In this document: positions 33,250 to 42,658 of the stretch, one piece after another
Position numbering within the stretch: position 1 is the stretch's first letter
Layout of the letters: the number at the start of each line of letters is the position of its first letter
Assembly: GCA_963833835.1 (NCBI GenBank)
Contig: CAWHZI010000017.1
Coordinates: forward strand, 62,001 to 126,000
Source: Bog-532 sp963833835
GTDB taxonomy: Bacteria > Actinomycetota > Actinomycetes > Streptosporangiales > Streptosporangiaceae
Reading direction: 5' to 3'
Length of the DNA stretch: 64,000 bases
Translations under genes and position numbers: made by a program
Notes under the pieces: generated by a model
Told to the model about the DNA's origin: nothing
The model's database searches: none
Seen by the model: only the letters and a program-made list of their open reading frames with translations

Positions 33250-33963
33250 TTACGGGGCCGGGTCGCCCGGGATGACCAGCCCGGTCTCGTAGGCCAGGAT
33301 GACGGCCTGCACGCGGTCGCGCAGGCCCAGCTTGGCCAGCACGTTACCGACGTGGGTCTTGACCGTGGCTTCGGTGACGAACAGGGTGGTGGCGATCTCG
33401 GCGTTGCTGCGGCCGCGGGCCAGCAGCAGCAGGACATCCCGTTCCCGCGCGGTCAGCGAGGCGACCCGGGACGGCGACGGTGACACCTCGGGTGGCCGGC
33501 GCGCGAACGCCTCGATCAGCCGCCGGGTCACCGACGGGGCCAGCAACGCGTCCCCGGCCGCGGCGGCGCGGATGGCGGCGATCAGGTCGTGGCGGGGGGA
33601 GTCCTTGAGCAGGAAGCCGCTGGCCCCGGCGCGCAGCGCTTCGTAGACGTAGTCGTCCAGGTCGAACGTGGTCAGCATGACCACCTTGGGCGGCGCGCCC
33701 GCCTCCGGATCAGCCGCTCCGGTGATGAGCCGGGTGGCCTCCAGGCCGTCCATGCCCGGCATCCGGATGTCCATCAGCACCACGTCGGGCCGGGTAGCCG
33801 CCACCGCGGCCACCGCGGCTTCCCCGTTGGCCGCCTCGCCGGCCACGGCGATGCCGTCGGCGGCGTCCAGGATCACGCAGAACCCGGACCGGACCAGCTC
33901 CTGGTCGTCGACGACCAGCACCCGGATCGGGCCCATTGACCCCGGCGGGGTGGGCCCGGTCAT
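33250..33963 (-). CDS. NarL/LuxR-family response regulator
   Basis: A 237-residue response regulator. The receiver domain (residues 12-125) has acidic VLVVDDQ, the phosphoacceptor Asp in VVLMDIRMPG, VVMLTTFD and the switch Lys in GFLLKDSP; the C-terminal LuxR HTH reads LTARERDVLLLLARGRSNAE and ATVKTHVGNVLAKLGLRDRV. The ATG at 33963 overlaps the stop of the histidine kinase gene (ATGA), showing coupled translation. It would control genes on phosphorylation by that kinase; the stimulus is unknown. Confidence 0.92.
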   Translation of the reverse strand: MTGPTPPGSMGPIRVLVVDDQELVRSGFCVILDAADGIAVAGEAANGEAAVAAVAATRPDVVLMDIRMPGMDGLEATRLITGAADPEAGAPPKVVMLTTFDLDDYVYEALRAGASGFLLKDSPRHDLIAAIRAAAAGDALLAPSVTRRLIEAFARRPPEVSPSPSRVASLTARERDVLLLLARGRSNAEIATTLFVTEATVKTHVGNVLAKLGLRDRVQAVILAYETGLVIPGDPAP

Positions 33964-35181
33964 CGGGCCGGCAGCCGGGCCAGCACGGAAAAGCCTCCGG
34001 CCGGGGTCGGCCCCAGGGACAGCTGGCCGCCGCACGAGGCGACCCGTTCCGCGATGCCGGCCAGCCCGAGCCCCGACCCGGGCAGAGCTGGCCCAGCCGG
34101 TACCAACCCGTCCCGCCCCAGGCCACGGTGCGGGCCGGAATCAGCCACGGACACGGTGACGTACCCGGGTTCGTAGGTCAAGGTGACCGTGGCCCGGGCG
34201 GCGTGCGCGTGCCGGATGGTGTTGGTCAGAGCCTCCTGGACGATGCGGAACGCGGTCAGGTCCACCCCGGGCGCCAGCCGGGCCGGCGTGCCCACCACCT
34301 CGAAGTCGACCGGCAGCCCGGCCCCGCGCACCTGGTCGAGAACCCCGCCCAGCTCGGCCAGCGACGCGGACGGAGCCGTCTCCAGCCGCTCGGACGGACT
34401 GCGCAGCACCCCGAGCAGGCGCCGCAGCTCGCCCAGCGCGGCCCGGGCCGTGTCGCCGATGATATCGACCGAGTGCTTGGCTTTCTCCGGCTGCAGCCGG
34501 CAGCAGCGACGCCGCTGCTTCCGCCTGCACCGCCATCAAGCTGACGTGGTGGGCCACCACGTCGTGCAGCTCGCGGGCGATGGTGGCCCGTTCCTGGGCC
34601 GCGGCCCGGGACGACTCCCGGTCCAGTTCGGCCTCGGCCCGGGCGGCGCGGTCCTCGGCCGCCGTCAGGCTGGCCCGCTTGGCCCGGGTCAGCACCCCGG
34701 CCACGCCCGCGGTGAGGAAGATGAACGCCTGCGTGATCGCGTCGTACGGCTCGTTGTGGCCCGGCGCGTCCAGCGCCACCGATATCCCGGCCGCCACGAA
34801 GCCGGTGACGATCCAGCGCCAGACGGGACCGCACCGGTCCATGACCGTGTAGTAGGCGATGGCCACCGCGAGCGGGAACGGGGCAAACAACAGCCCGGCC
34901 TGGTCGTAGCTGACCCTGGCCCCCCCGATGGCCAGCGCGAACAGCACGGGATGCCAGCGGCGGCCGACGAGCAGCACGCCCTGCAGCGCGACCAGCATGA
35001 TGGCCAGCCACAGCGGGTGCTGCTGGGCCCGGTACGGCAGCACCGACAGCACGTTGACCACGGCCAGGGCCAGGCCCAGCGCGCCGTCCTGCAGCAGTTC
35101 CTGCCGCCGCGGTGGCCACTGGTTCACGCGCGCGACCAGCGACTGCGGGAGCCTGGTGAGCCGCGTGGCCGTGTACACCAC
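33960..35181 (-). pseudogene. Sensor histidine kinase (HisKA_3 type), interrupted by one frameshift
   Basis: A NarX/DesK-type kinase of about 400 residues. Reading leftwards from GTG 35181, about five hydrophobic segments (residues 30-160) are followed by the dimerisation/phosphoacceptor helix ERATIARELHDVVAHHVSLM. Just after SLLPA at about 34495 the frame shifts by one base; the second frame continues EKAKHSVDIIGDTARAALGE, then the HATPase region (FRIVQEALTNTIRHAHAA, GLGLAGIAERV) to 33960. Adjusting one base restores the kinase. It is coupled to the response regulator by a 4-base overlap. It may be a true pseudogene or a sequence error. Confidence 0.85.
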
Positions 35182-35348
35182 TCGATGCTACGGCCCGCCT
35201 CCCCGGCGGCGGATCGGCCGCGCGGGGGAGCGGCCAGCTCATCCGCAGTGGGGAGAGGTGCGCCCTGCCGTAGCCCCCGGGTCCGGCTTGCGGACGAGGG
35301 AGGCATCGGCCGCTCGCTCGATGTGCCCGGGTGGCCCGCGCGACCACG

Positions 35349-36896
35349 ATGGTAACCATGATGACCATCGGCAGCACGCGCCGGTCCGCCCCGGACCAGC
35401 AGCCCACGCTCACCCCGGCTCCGGCCCGCTGGATCGCGCTGATCGCCGTGGCCGCCTTCGGCCTGGAGCTGGCGGTCAGCGCCCGTTACGGCTATGTCCG
35501 CGACGAGCTCTACTTCCTGGCCGCCGGGCACCACCTGGCCTTCGGCTACGTCGACCAGCCCGCGCTCACCCCGCTGCTGGCCCGGCTCGGCCAGCTCGCC
35601 ACCGGGAACACGCTGGCCGGCTTCCGGGTGCTGCCCGCGCTCGCGCTGGCCGCGCTGGTCGTGGCCACGGCGGCCATGAGCCGCCAGCTCGGCGCGGGCC
35701 GGACCGGGCAGCTCCTGGCCGCGCTGGCCACCGCCACCTGCGGTGAGTTCCTCGGCGCGCTGCACGAGCTGACCACCACCACCCCGGACCTGGTGTGCTG
35801 GGCGGTCACGCTGCTGCTGGCCACCCGCCTGCTGGCCCGCCAGGACCCGCGCTGGTGGCTGGCCATCGGGGCGGCCGTGGGTGTCGGGGCCGAGGCCAAG
35901 TGGAACATCGGCTTCCTGGTCCTCGCGCTGGCGGCCGGCCTGCTGGCCACCCCGCAGCGCCACCTGCTGCGCAGCCGCTATCTGCTGGCCGGTGCCCTGA
36001 TCGCGGCCGCCCTGGCCGCCCCCGACCTCGTCTGGCAGGCCATGCACGGCTGGCCCAACCTGGACGTGTTCCGCGCCCTGCAGACCCAGGCCGGGGCCAA
36101 CCGGATCAGCTACTGGCCGGCCCAGATCTTCTTCACCGGCCCCGCGCTGACCCCGATCTGGGTGGCCGGCCTGGTGTGGTCGCTGCGCCACCCGGCGGCC
36201 CGGCCGTTCCGCCCCCTGGGCCTGGCCTGCGCGATCGTGATCGTGGGCCAGTTCGTGCTGGGCGGCAAGCCGTACTACCCGGGCGGGGCCTACACGTTCC
36301 TGTTCGCCGCGGGTGCGGTCGCGGCCGAGCGCTGGCTGGCCGCCCGCAGGCCGCGGGCCGCCGGCACGTCCCGGGGCGCGGTCAAGCTGGGTGCGGTCAT
36401 GCTGATCAGCGCGGCCATCGGGCTGCCGATCGCGCTGCCGGTGCTGCCCGCCCGCGCGCTGCACACGCTGCCCCTGCAGAAGGTCAACTACGACCTGGGC
36501 GAGACGATCGGCTGGCCCCAGGAAGTGGCGCTGGTCGCCCGCGAGTACCACGCGCTGCCCGCGGCCCAGCGGGCCCGGACCACGATCTTGACCGGCAACT
36601 ACGGCGAGGCCGGCGCGCTGGCCCGGTACGGCGCGGGCCAGGGGCTGCCCACCGCCTACAGCGGTGCCAACAACTTCTGGCTCTGGGGCCCGCCGCCCGC
36701 CAGCGCGACCGCCGCCGTCGCGGTCAACGTCGACCCGGCCCTGCTCCGCCGCGAGTTCGCCTCGGTCCGGCAGGTCGCCACCTTCAGCAACGGCCTCGGC
36801 GTGGACGACGACGAGCAAGGTGCGCCGATCTACCTGGCCACCGGCCTGAAGTCCTCCTGGGCCGCCGCCTGGCCCGCCTTCCGCGACTACTCCTGA
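35349..36896 (+). CDS. GT39-like membrane glycosyltransferase
   Basis: A polytopic membrane protein of about 515 residues of the GT39/PMT-like (ArnT-like) fold. The conserved extracytoplasmic loop opens with YGYVRDELYFLAAGHHLAFG, where DE is the catalytic acidic pair, then QPALTPL. About 10-12 hydrophobic segments follow, and a soluble C-terminal domain (residues 375-515) closes the protein. Such enzymes transfer sugars from polyprenyl phosphate donors to envelope acceptors. A paralogue lies at 61003-62568. The start is uncertain between 35331, 35349 and 35358. The acceptor is unknown. Confidence 0.85.
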   Translation: MVTMMTIGSTRRSAPDQQPTLTPAPARWIALIAVAAFGLELAVSARYGYVRDELYFLAAGHHLAFGYVDQPALTPLLARLGQLATGNTLAGFRVLPALALAALVVATAAMSRQLGAGRTGQLLAALATATCGEFLGALHELTTTTPDLVCWAVTLLLATRLLARQDPRWWLAIGAAVGVGAEAKWNIGFLVLALAAGLLATPQRHLLRSRYLLAGALIAAALAAPDLVWQAMHGWPNLDVFRALQTQAGANRISYWPAQIFFTGPALTPIWVAGLVWSLRHPAARPFRPLGLACAIVIVGQFVLGGKPYYPGGAYTFLFAAGAVAAERWLAARRPRAAGTSRGAVKLGAVMLISAAIGLPIALPVLPARALHTLPLQKVNYDLGETIGWPQEVALVAREYHALPAAQRARTTILTGNYGEAGALARYGAGQGLPTAYSGANNFWLWGPPPASATAAVAVNVDPALLRREFASVRQVATFSNGLGVDDDEQGAPIYLATGLKSSWAAAWPAFRDYS

Positions 36897-36921
36897 CCGG
36901 CTGCGGTCCCGGTCCGGCCGG

Positions 36922-37314
36922 TCAGCGCACCGTCTGGACCTGAGTCGTCTGCGCGACCAGCCGCTCCCGGTCGTCGTACACGCTGGTCTGGGCGGTGACC
37001 ATGGTCCGCCCCCGGTGCAGCGGCACCGCCACCGCCCGGACCGTGCCGCGGCTGACCGGCCGCACCAGCTGGGTCGTCGAGGTCGCCGTCGCGGTGGTGG
37101 CTCCGTCCGGCAACCCCAGGAACGTCACCAGCGCCCCGGCGCTGTCAGCCAGCGACATCAGCACGCCGCCGTGCAGGATGCCGCCCGCGGTGCAGAGCCG
37201 CGGCGCCCAGTCCAGCTGGGCCACCACCCGCTCCGCGCTGGCCTCCACCAGCACCAGACCCAGCTCCGCCGCGAACGGCATCAGCGCCACCAGCGCGTCC
37301 AGCTCAGCAGTCAT
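36922..37314 (-). CDS. PaaI-family hotdog thioesterase
   Basis: A 130-residue hotdog-fold thioesterase. The key active-site helix is AGGILHGGVLMSLADSAGAL (residues 43-62), with HGG and the Asp/Ala of the central helix; the strands VRAVAVPLHRGRTMVTAQTS follow. It hydrolyses acyl-CoA thioesters. The gene is on the minus strand between the glycosyltransferase and a small hypothetical gene. The substrate is unknown. Confidence 0.9.
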   Translation of the reverse strand: MTAELDALVALMPFAAELGLVLVEASAERVVAQLDWAPRLCTAGGILHGGVLMSLADSAGALVTFLGLPDGATTATATSTTQLVRPVSRGTVRAVAVPLHRGRTMVTAQTSVYDDRERLVAQTTQVQTVR

Positions 37315-37353
37315 CGTCTTCGCCCGGGGTGTAAGGAGGCTGCCGGGCGGAGA

Positions 37354-37605
37354 CTAGGAGTTGCGCAGGGAGATCGGATCGGACTTGGCGATGCTGTCGG
37401 CATCGACGGCTCGCAGTCCTTCGCCCAGGCGTTCGCGGGCTTGCCGCAAGAGCTTCAGTGAGTTGGTGGCGTGGTTCTGCGCTGCGGTCCGATCTGGATC
37501 AGCTTCGTGCTCCTCGAAGAGGTGGGCCTGGAGGGCCGCGGCGACTTCATCGGCCGCCTTCAGCGCGTGATAGATGGCGCGGTCCCGTGCGGTGTCGTCA
37601 ACCAT
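37354..37605 (-). CDS. Small helical protein of unknown function
   Basis: An 83-residue, mostly alpha-helical acidic protein (DRAIYHALKAADEVAAALQA, LKLLRQARERLGEGLRAVDA) of a kind common in actinobacteria. I do not recognise a named family. ATG 37605 has GGGGGAGA about 10 bases upstream; an alternative start at 37641 would add CWECGG, half of a zinc-ribbon pattern. A hydrophobic heptad-like spacing suggests helix pairing. Its neighbours give no hint of function. Confidence 0.6.
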   Translation of the reverse strand: MVDDTARDRAIYHALKAADEVAAALQAHLFEEHEADPDRTAAQNHATNSLKLLRQARERLGEGLRAVDADSIAKSDPISLRNS

Positions 37606-37703
37606 GCGGCCAGTATCTCCCCCGCACTCCCAGCAGTACATCAAGGGCGGGACACCAGATAAACCAGATGCCGGGCCCGGCCGCTGGCTGGAAGGCTTAG
37701 CTC

Positions 37704-38471
37704 ATGAACCCCGTGGTCAATGGCGGCGACCCTGCGGAGTATGGGGATCGCATCGCGGACGTGTACGACGAGTGGCATGGTGCACGCGACGACGTGAGCC
37801 CGGTGGTGGAGTTTCTCGCCGCCCGGGCGGCGGAGGCGGGGGACCGGCCCGTCCTCGAGCTGGGCGTCGGGACCGGCCGGATCGCGCTGCCGCTGGCCGC
37901 GCGCGGGCTGCGGGTGGACGGGATCGACGCCTCCGAACGGATGGTGGCCCAGCTGCGGGCCAAGCCGGGCGGGGAAAACCTGGCCGTGACGGTCGGGGAC
38001 TTCGCCGAAGTGCCGGCGCCGGGCGGGCCGTACGGGCTGGTGTACGTGGTGTTCAACACCTTCTTCGTGCTGCTGACCCAGGAGGAACAGGTCCGCTGCT
38101 TCGCCGGCGTGGCCGCCAGCCTGGTGCCCGGGGGCGCCTTCGTGATGGAGGCCATCGTCCCCGACCTGACCTTGTACGACCGCGGACAGCAGCGGGTCCG
38201 GGTGGACGGGTTCGCCCCGGACGCGACCCGGATCAGCGCCACCCTGCACGACCGGGCCGGGCAGCGGTTCAGCTCCCGGCACCTGGTGCTCAGCGCGGAC
38301 GGCGTGCAGACCTACCCGGTCGAGCTGCGCTACGCCTGGCCCAGCGAGCTCGACCTGATGGCCCGGCTGGCCGGGATGGAACCGGCCGGCCGCTGGGAAG
38401 GCTGGAACGGGCTCCCGTTCACCTCGGCCAGCCCCAGCCACGTCTGCGTCTGGCGCACCCCCGCCGCCTGA
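37704..38471 (+). CDS. Class I SAM-dependent methyltransferase
   Basis: A 255-residue methyltransferase. Motif I is VLELGVGTGRIALPLAARG near residue 50, with GIDASERMV (motif post I), then DFAEVPAPGG and LVYVVFNTFF. The C-terminal part (residues 160-255) contains strands suggesting a specific acceptor. It methylates a small molecule or biosynthetic intermediate; the target is unknown. It is followed by a convergent response regulator and shows no operon link. Confidence 0.88.
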   Translation: MNPVVNGGDPAEYGDRIADVYDEWHGARDDVSPVVEFLAARAAEAGDRPVLELGVGTGRIALPLAARGLRVDGIDASERMVAQLRAKPGGENLAVTVGDFAEVPAPGGPYGLVYVVFNTFFVLLTQEEQVRCFAGVAASLVPGGAFVMEAIVPDLTLYDRGQQRVRVDGFAPDATRISATLHDRAGQRFSSRHLVLSADGVQTYPVELRYAWPSELDLMARLAGMEPAGRWEGWNGLPFTSASPSHVCVWRTPAA

Positions 38472-38495
38472 GCCCCCGCCCGGAACAGGCCGGTC

Positions 38496-39143
38496 TCACC
38501 GGCCGGGCGCCGCGATCGCCCCGAGCGCGATCGCGCTGGTCACCGCGGCCGTCCGGTCGTTGACGCCGAGCTTGCTGAACGACCGGATCAGGTGGGTCTT
38601 CACGGTCGCCTCGGTGATGGACAGCTGGTGCCCGATCTCCGCGTTGGTCAGGCCCCGCGCCACCAGCGCCAGCACCTCGGTCTCCCGGCTGGACAGCACG
38701 TCGCGGCGCGGCTGGCGGACGTGGCTGACCAGGCGCTGGGCCACCGACGGGGCCAGCACGGTCTCACCCCGGGCCGCGGCCCGGATCGCGCGGCCCAGCT
38801 CGGCCACGGGCGTGTCCTTGAGCAGGTAACCGACCGCCCCGGCCTCCACCGCGCGCACGATATCCGCGTCGGTCTCGTAGGTGGTGAGCACGACCACCCG
38901 GGCCCCGGGGGTGGCGGCCAGAATCTCCGCGGTGGCCGTCACCCCGTCCCCGCCCGGCATGCGCAGGTCCATCAGCACCACGTCCGGCCGGTACCGGGCC
39001 GCCACCGCGACCGCCTCGGCCCCCGAGGCCGCCTCAGCCACCACCTCGATGCCCGGTTCGGCGGCCAGCATGCCGCGCAGGCCCTCCCGCACGATCGGGT
39101 GGTCGTCGGCCAGCACCACCCGGATGGCGGCGTCTGCCGTCAC
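38496..39143 (-). CDS. NarL/LuxR-family response regulator, partner of an ABC-exporter kinase
   Basis: A 215-residue response regulator: receiver residues 7-120 with VVLADDH, the phosphoacceptor Asp in VVLMDLRMPGG and the Lys in GYLLKDTP, then a LuxR HTH (LSSRETEVLALVARGLTNAE). The start overlaps the histidine kinase stop by 4 bases. This is the last gene of a run of four: ABC ATPase, permease, kinase, regulator. Such linked systems, like LiaRS- or DesKR-type, often control the transporter itself in response to envelope or lipid stress. Confidence 0.92.
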   Translation of the reverse strand: MTADAAIRVVLADDHPIVREGLRGMLAAEPGIEVVAEAASGAEAVAVAARYRPDVVLMDLRMPGGDGVTATAEILAATPGARVVVLTTYETDADIVRAVEAGAVGYLLKDTPVAELGRAIRAAARGETVLAPSVAQRLVSHVRQPRRDVLSSRETEVLALVARGLTNAEIGHQLSITEATVKTHLIRSFSKLGVNDRTAAVTSAIALGAIAAPGR

Positions 39144-40336
39144 ACCGGTACCTCCGCTCGCACACAGGTCCCCGCGCCGGGCCCGCTGGTGACCTCGATC
39201 CGCCCGTTCACCTGGCTCAGCCGCTCGCGCATCCCGCGCAGCCCGTACCCGTTCGTGGCCCCGTCCACCGCAAATCCCCGGCCGTCGTCGCTGACTTGCA
39301 GCGACACCATGCCATCGGCGTAGCGCAGGCTGACCCGCACGGTCCGCGCCTCGGCGTGCTTACGCACGTTGGCCAGCGTCTCCTGAGCCACCCGCAGCAG
39401 CACCACGTCCAGCGTGGCGGGCAGCGGCCGCGGCTCGCCGTCCTCGGTGAACGTCACCTCGAGGCCGGCCTCCGCGCCCAGGCGCTCGGTGACCCGGCGC
39501 AGTGCGGCAGGCAGGTTCCCCGGGGCCAGGTCGGCCGGGGCGAGCGCGGCCACCAGCCCTCGGGCCTCGGCCAGGTTCTCCCGTGCGGTCTCGGTGGCCA
39601 GCGAGATCTGCCGCCGGACCGGTTCGGGCGTGTCCGGCCCCAGGCCGGCCTCGGCCGCCTGCAGCAGCATGATGACGCTGGAGAAGCCCTGGGCCAGCGT
39701 GTCGTGGATCTCCCCGGCCAGCCGCTGCCGTTCGGCCAGCGTGCCCGCTTGGTGGTGCATCGAGGCCAGCTCGGCTCGGGTCGTCTCCAGCTGGCCGATC
39801 AGGTCGGCCCGTTCCCGGCTCTGGTCGATGATCGTGTTGGCGAACCGGCCGTACACGAAGGCCAGGCCGATGCCGAGCCCGGCGTTCAGCAGCGACTGGG
39901 GCACGACGTCCTGGCCCGGATAGCGCACGATCACCACCACCGCCGCCACCGCGTTGAACATCAGGACCGCGTACATCGCCTGCCGGAACGGCAGCATGAA
40001 GAAGCACTGTGGCGACAGGGCGAAGGCCAGGAACCAGGCGTTCGGCGACAGGTACACCGCCACCCCGAACAGCGCGCTGATCCCCACCAGGTAGCCCCAG
40101 CTCCGGGCGCTGACCAGGCCCCCGTAGATCTGGGGCCGCCCCATCACGAGGTACCAGGGCACCATCGCGGCCAGGGCCACGCTGAGCGTGACCCTGGCCG
40201 GCGTGCTGAGCGGGGCCCACTCCGCCACCACCACGATGACCACGAACACCACGGCGTAGAAAACGTCCCAGCTCGAGGGGGCCAGCTCCCACGCGTGCGC
40301 CTGTGGCTCGGTAATTTTCACCGGCGCTCCGGTCAC
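39140..40336 (-). CDS. Sensor histidine kinase coupled to an ABC-2 exporter
   Basis: A 398-residue DesK-type kinase. About six hydrophobic segments (residues 25-170) precede a HisKA_3 helix ERQRLAGEIHDTLAQGFSSV with the phosphoacceptor His, and an HATPase domain with RVAQETLANVRKHAEA and GYGLRGMRERLSQ. GTG 40336 starts within the stop of the permease gene (GTGA), so the ABC permease and kinase are translationally coupled. It is upstream of the partner response regulator. Kinase-transporter coupling of this kind allows the exporter or its load to set kinase activity. Confidence 0.92.
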   Translation of the reverse strand: MTGAPVKITEPQAHAWELAPSSWDVFYAVVFVVIVVVAEWAPLSTPARVTLSVALAAMVPWYLVMGRPQIYGGLVSARSWGYLVGISALFGVAVYLSPNAWFLAFALSPQCFFMLPFRQAMYAVLMFNAVAAVVVIVRYPGQDVVPQSLLNAGLGIGLAFVYGRFANTIIDQSRERADLIGQLETTRAELASMHHQAGTLAERQRLAGEIHDTLAQGFSSVIMLLQAAEAGLGPDTPEPVRRQISLATETARENLAEARGLVAALAPADLAPGNLPAALRRVTERLGAEAGLEVTFTEDGEPRPLPATLDVVLLRVAQETLANVRKHAEARTVRVSLRYADGMVSLQVSDDGRGFAVDGATNGYGLRGMRERLSQVNGRIEVTSGPGAGTCVRAEVPV

Positions 40337-41172
40337 CGGCGGCTCTGCCACCGGAAGGTCCTGATACACAGCACCAAGCCTGCGGCAACCCAGACCGCCA
40401 GCACCAGCGCGACCCGCCCGAGTTCCCACGAGTGAGCGGGTTCCAGGGCGGCCGCCTGCGGCACCAGGAATACCGAGCGCAGACCCTGGGCCATCCACTT
40501 CAACGGGAAGATCGCGGCCACGACCTGCAGCCCGCGCGGCACGTCACTGAACGGCACGAAGATCCCGGAGATGAACTCCAGCACCAGGAACGGCAGCGTG
40601 ACCACGGGCGAAGCGCCGCGAGCGGACCGGGCCAGGCTGCTGACGCCCAGGCCCAGCAGGGCGCACGCCGTGCCGCCCAGCAGGCAGATCCAGGCCAGGG
40701 TCAGCCACTTACCCGGGGTGGACGGCAGATGCAGGTGGTAGAACGCCACGCCCACGATCATCAGCAGCGTCACCTCGGCGATCAGGCACACGAAGACCTG
40801 AACGATCTTGCCGATGAAGTAGGCGGCGTGCGGCAGCGGCGTCCCGTACAGCCGCTTGAGCATGCCCTGGTCCCGCTCGATGGCCACGCTGATGCCCAGG
40901 TACTGGAAGCTGGTGGCCATGATGCCGCCCGCGATCATCCCGGCCGCGTACAGCTGGCCGGTGGTCACCCCGGGCACCTGCACATGCTCGGAATTGAAGA
41001 TCGACCCCAGCAGGAGCAGCAGTACCGCCGGGAGCGCGAAGATGAACACCACGGTTTCGCGCTCCCGGAAGAACGTGGTCACTTCGATGCGTCCCCGGCT
41101 CAGGCCGGCGGTCAGCAGTGAGGGCAGCGGCACCGGGGCCGTCCTCGGCCGAGCCTGGGTGGTGGTGGTCAT
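40333..41172 (-). CDS. ABC-2 type transport permease
   Basis: A 279-residue integral membrane protein of the ABC-2 family (drug, lipid or polysaccharide export). About six transmembrane helices (residues 38-56, 75-100, 120-142, 155-178, 184-205 and 248-270) surround the family motifs LEFISGIFVPFSDVPRGLQ near residue 210 and KWMAQGLR. The ATG at 41172 overlaps the ATPase stop (ATGA) and the stop overlaps the kinase GTG. It forms a full exporter with the preceding ATPase. Confidence 0.92.
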   Translation of the reverse strand: MTTTTQARPRTAPVPLPSLLTAGLSRGRIEVTTFFRERETVVFIFALPAVLLLLLGSIFNSEHVQVPGVTTGQLYAAGMIAGGIMATSFQYLGISVAIERDQGMLKRLYGTPLPHAAYFIGKIVQVFVCLIAEVTLLMIVGVAFYHLHLPSTPGKWLTLAWICLLGGTACALLGLGVSSLARSARGASPVVTLPFLVLEFISGIFVPFSDVPRGLQVVAAIFPLKWMAQGLRSVFLVPQAAALEPAHSWELGRVALVLAVWVAAGLVLCIRTFRWQSRR

Positions 41173-42022
41173 GCCGCGCCTCCAAGGTCGCCGATCAGTT
41201 CCAGATAGGCGTCTTCCAGCGTCGGCCGGTTCACGGTCAGGCCCGGTACCTCGCCGCTGAACTGCCGGGCCAGCTCCGCGACGACCTGGGTCGGCGTGGG
41301 GGTCTGTACCGTCCGGCGGCCGTCCGCGGTGTCCCAGCCGACCCGGGTCGGCCGGCCCGCGCCGCCGAGCGCGGCGGGCGTGCCGGTCGCCACCACCCGG
41401 CCGCCGGCCAGCACCGCCAGCCGCCCGGCCAGGGCCTCGGCCTCTTCCAGGTAGTGCGTGGTCAGCACGACCGTGACGCCCTCGGCGGCCAGGGCCCGGA
41501 TCAGCTCCCAGAACTGCCGCCGCGCCTGCGGGTCGAACCCGGTGGTCGGCTCGTCCAGGAACACCAGCTCCGGCCGGCCCACGATGCCGAGGGCCACGTC
41601 CACCCGCCGGACCTGGCCGCCGGACAGCGCGCTGATCCGCCGGCCGGCCTGCTCGGTCAGCCCCACCAGCGCGATCACCTCGTCCGGATCGCGCGGCCGG
41701 GGGTAGAACCCGGCGAAGTGCCGGACCATCTCCCGGACGGTCAGCTCCGGGCCGGCCGAGGCCAGCTGGAGCACGATGCCGATGCGGGCCCGCCAGGCCC
41801 GGCCCGCTCGTCCCGGATCCTGGCCGAGGACTTCCGCCACGCCCCCGTCGCGGCGGCGGAAGCCCTCGAGGATCTCTACGGTCGTGGTCTTGCCGGCCCG
41901 TTCGGCCCCAGCAGCGCGAACACATCGCCCCGGCCGATCTCCAGCTCGACGCCGTCCACCGCGCAGGTGTCCCCGTACCGTTTGCGCAGACTGCTGACCC
42001 GTACCGCCGTGTCGTTCGTCAT
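41169..42022 (-). pseudogene. ABC transporter ATPase, frameshift in Walker A
   Basis: An ABC ATPase of about 285 residues. The first frame from ATG 42022 gives VRVSSLRKRYGDTCAVDGVE and FALLGPNG; the frame then shifts by one base at about 41896 in a GGG run, and the second frame resumes GKTTTVEILEGFRRRDGGVA, completing Walker A (GPNGAGKTT). The C-terminal ISALSGGQVRRVDVALGIVG signature, Walker B LVFLDEPTTGFDP and the H-loop THYLEEAEAL are intact. One added G restores a complete gene. It is coupled by 4-base overlaps to the permease and is the top of the ABC-kinase-regulator operon. Confidence 0.87.
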
Positions 42023-42077
42023 ACCCCCAGCCTGAAGCCACGCGGGCCGCCCGGCACCAGGCAAAGGATGGGACCTG

Positions 42078-42099
42078 CTGTCCACCATCTGGTGGACAG
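42078..42099. promoter_or_regulatory. Perfect 22-bp palindrome upstream of the ABC operon
   Basis: CTGTCCACCA-TC-TGGTGGACAG, 10-bp arms around 2 bases, lies 56 bases upstream of the ABC ATPase start and between divergent genes. It is likely an operator for the partner response regulator or another repressor. An AT-rich tract follows at about 42105-42135. It could alternatively be a terminator of unseen transcription, but no T run follows. Confidence 0.6.
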
Positions 42100-42215
42100 G
42101 ACGCGATTAATTCATTCGAAATTAATTCCGAAATATCGTTGTCAACGTGGAATTGTGACCGAGATCACGCTACGCTCGGCGGCGTCAACCCAACCGCACA
42201 CTCATGGGGGCACCA

Positions 42216-42629
42216 ATGGCGTCAGTGCTCAACCCGTATCTCAACTTCAACGGCACCGCCCGGCAGGCTCTGGAGTTCTACCGCGACGTGTTCGGGGGTG
42301 ATCTCACGCTCACCACGTTCAGCGATCTCGGGGCCGCGGACGGCGCGGACGCAGACAAGATCATGCACGGTGGCCTGCAGACCAGCAACGGCTACACGCT
42401 GTTCGGGGCGGACGTGCCCAGCCACATGGAGTACCAGCCGCCAGCCGGGTTCGCGGTCAGCCTGAGTGGCGACGACCCCGCCCTGAGGGACTACTTCGAG
42501 AAGCTGTCGGCGGGCGGGACCGTCACCATGCCCCTGGCCAAGCAGGCCTGGGGTGACGAGTTCGGCATGCTGACCGACCAGTTCGGCATCCAGTGGATGG
42601 TGAACATCGGCCAGCCGCAGGCCAGCTGA
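42216..42629 (+). CDS. VOC-family (PhnB-like) protein
   Basis: A 137-residue vicinal-oxygen-chelate protein of the PhnB/3-demethylubiquinone methyltransferase-like group: LNPYLNFNGTARQALEFYRD at the start and DEFGMLTDQFGIQWMVNIGQ at the end, matching the usual length. Metal-dependent members catalyse small-molecule transformations; many of this branch are of unknown role. ATG 42216 is favoured over 42204. It is divergent from the ABC operon. Confidence 0.88.
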   Translation: MASVLNPYLNFNGTARQALEFYRDVFGGDLTLTTFSDLGAADGADADKIMHGGLQTSNGYTLFGADVPSHMEYQPPAGFAVSLSGDDPALRDYFEKLSAGGTVTMPLAKQAWGDEFGMLTDQFGIQWMVNIGQPQAS

Positions 42630-42658
42630 CCGACCGACGCGGCTACGCCAGGCCCCGG

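Noticed and set aside
35349..36896. GT39-like proteins as the missing MftF
   Set aside because: MftF is a GT2-type enzyme without the polytopic GT39 architecture; these proteins have many membrane segments and a DELYF loop.
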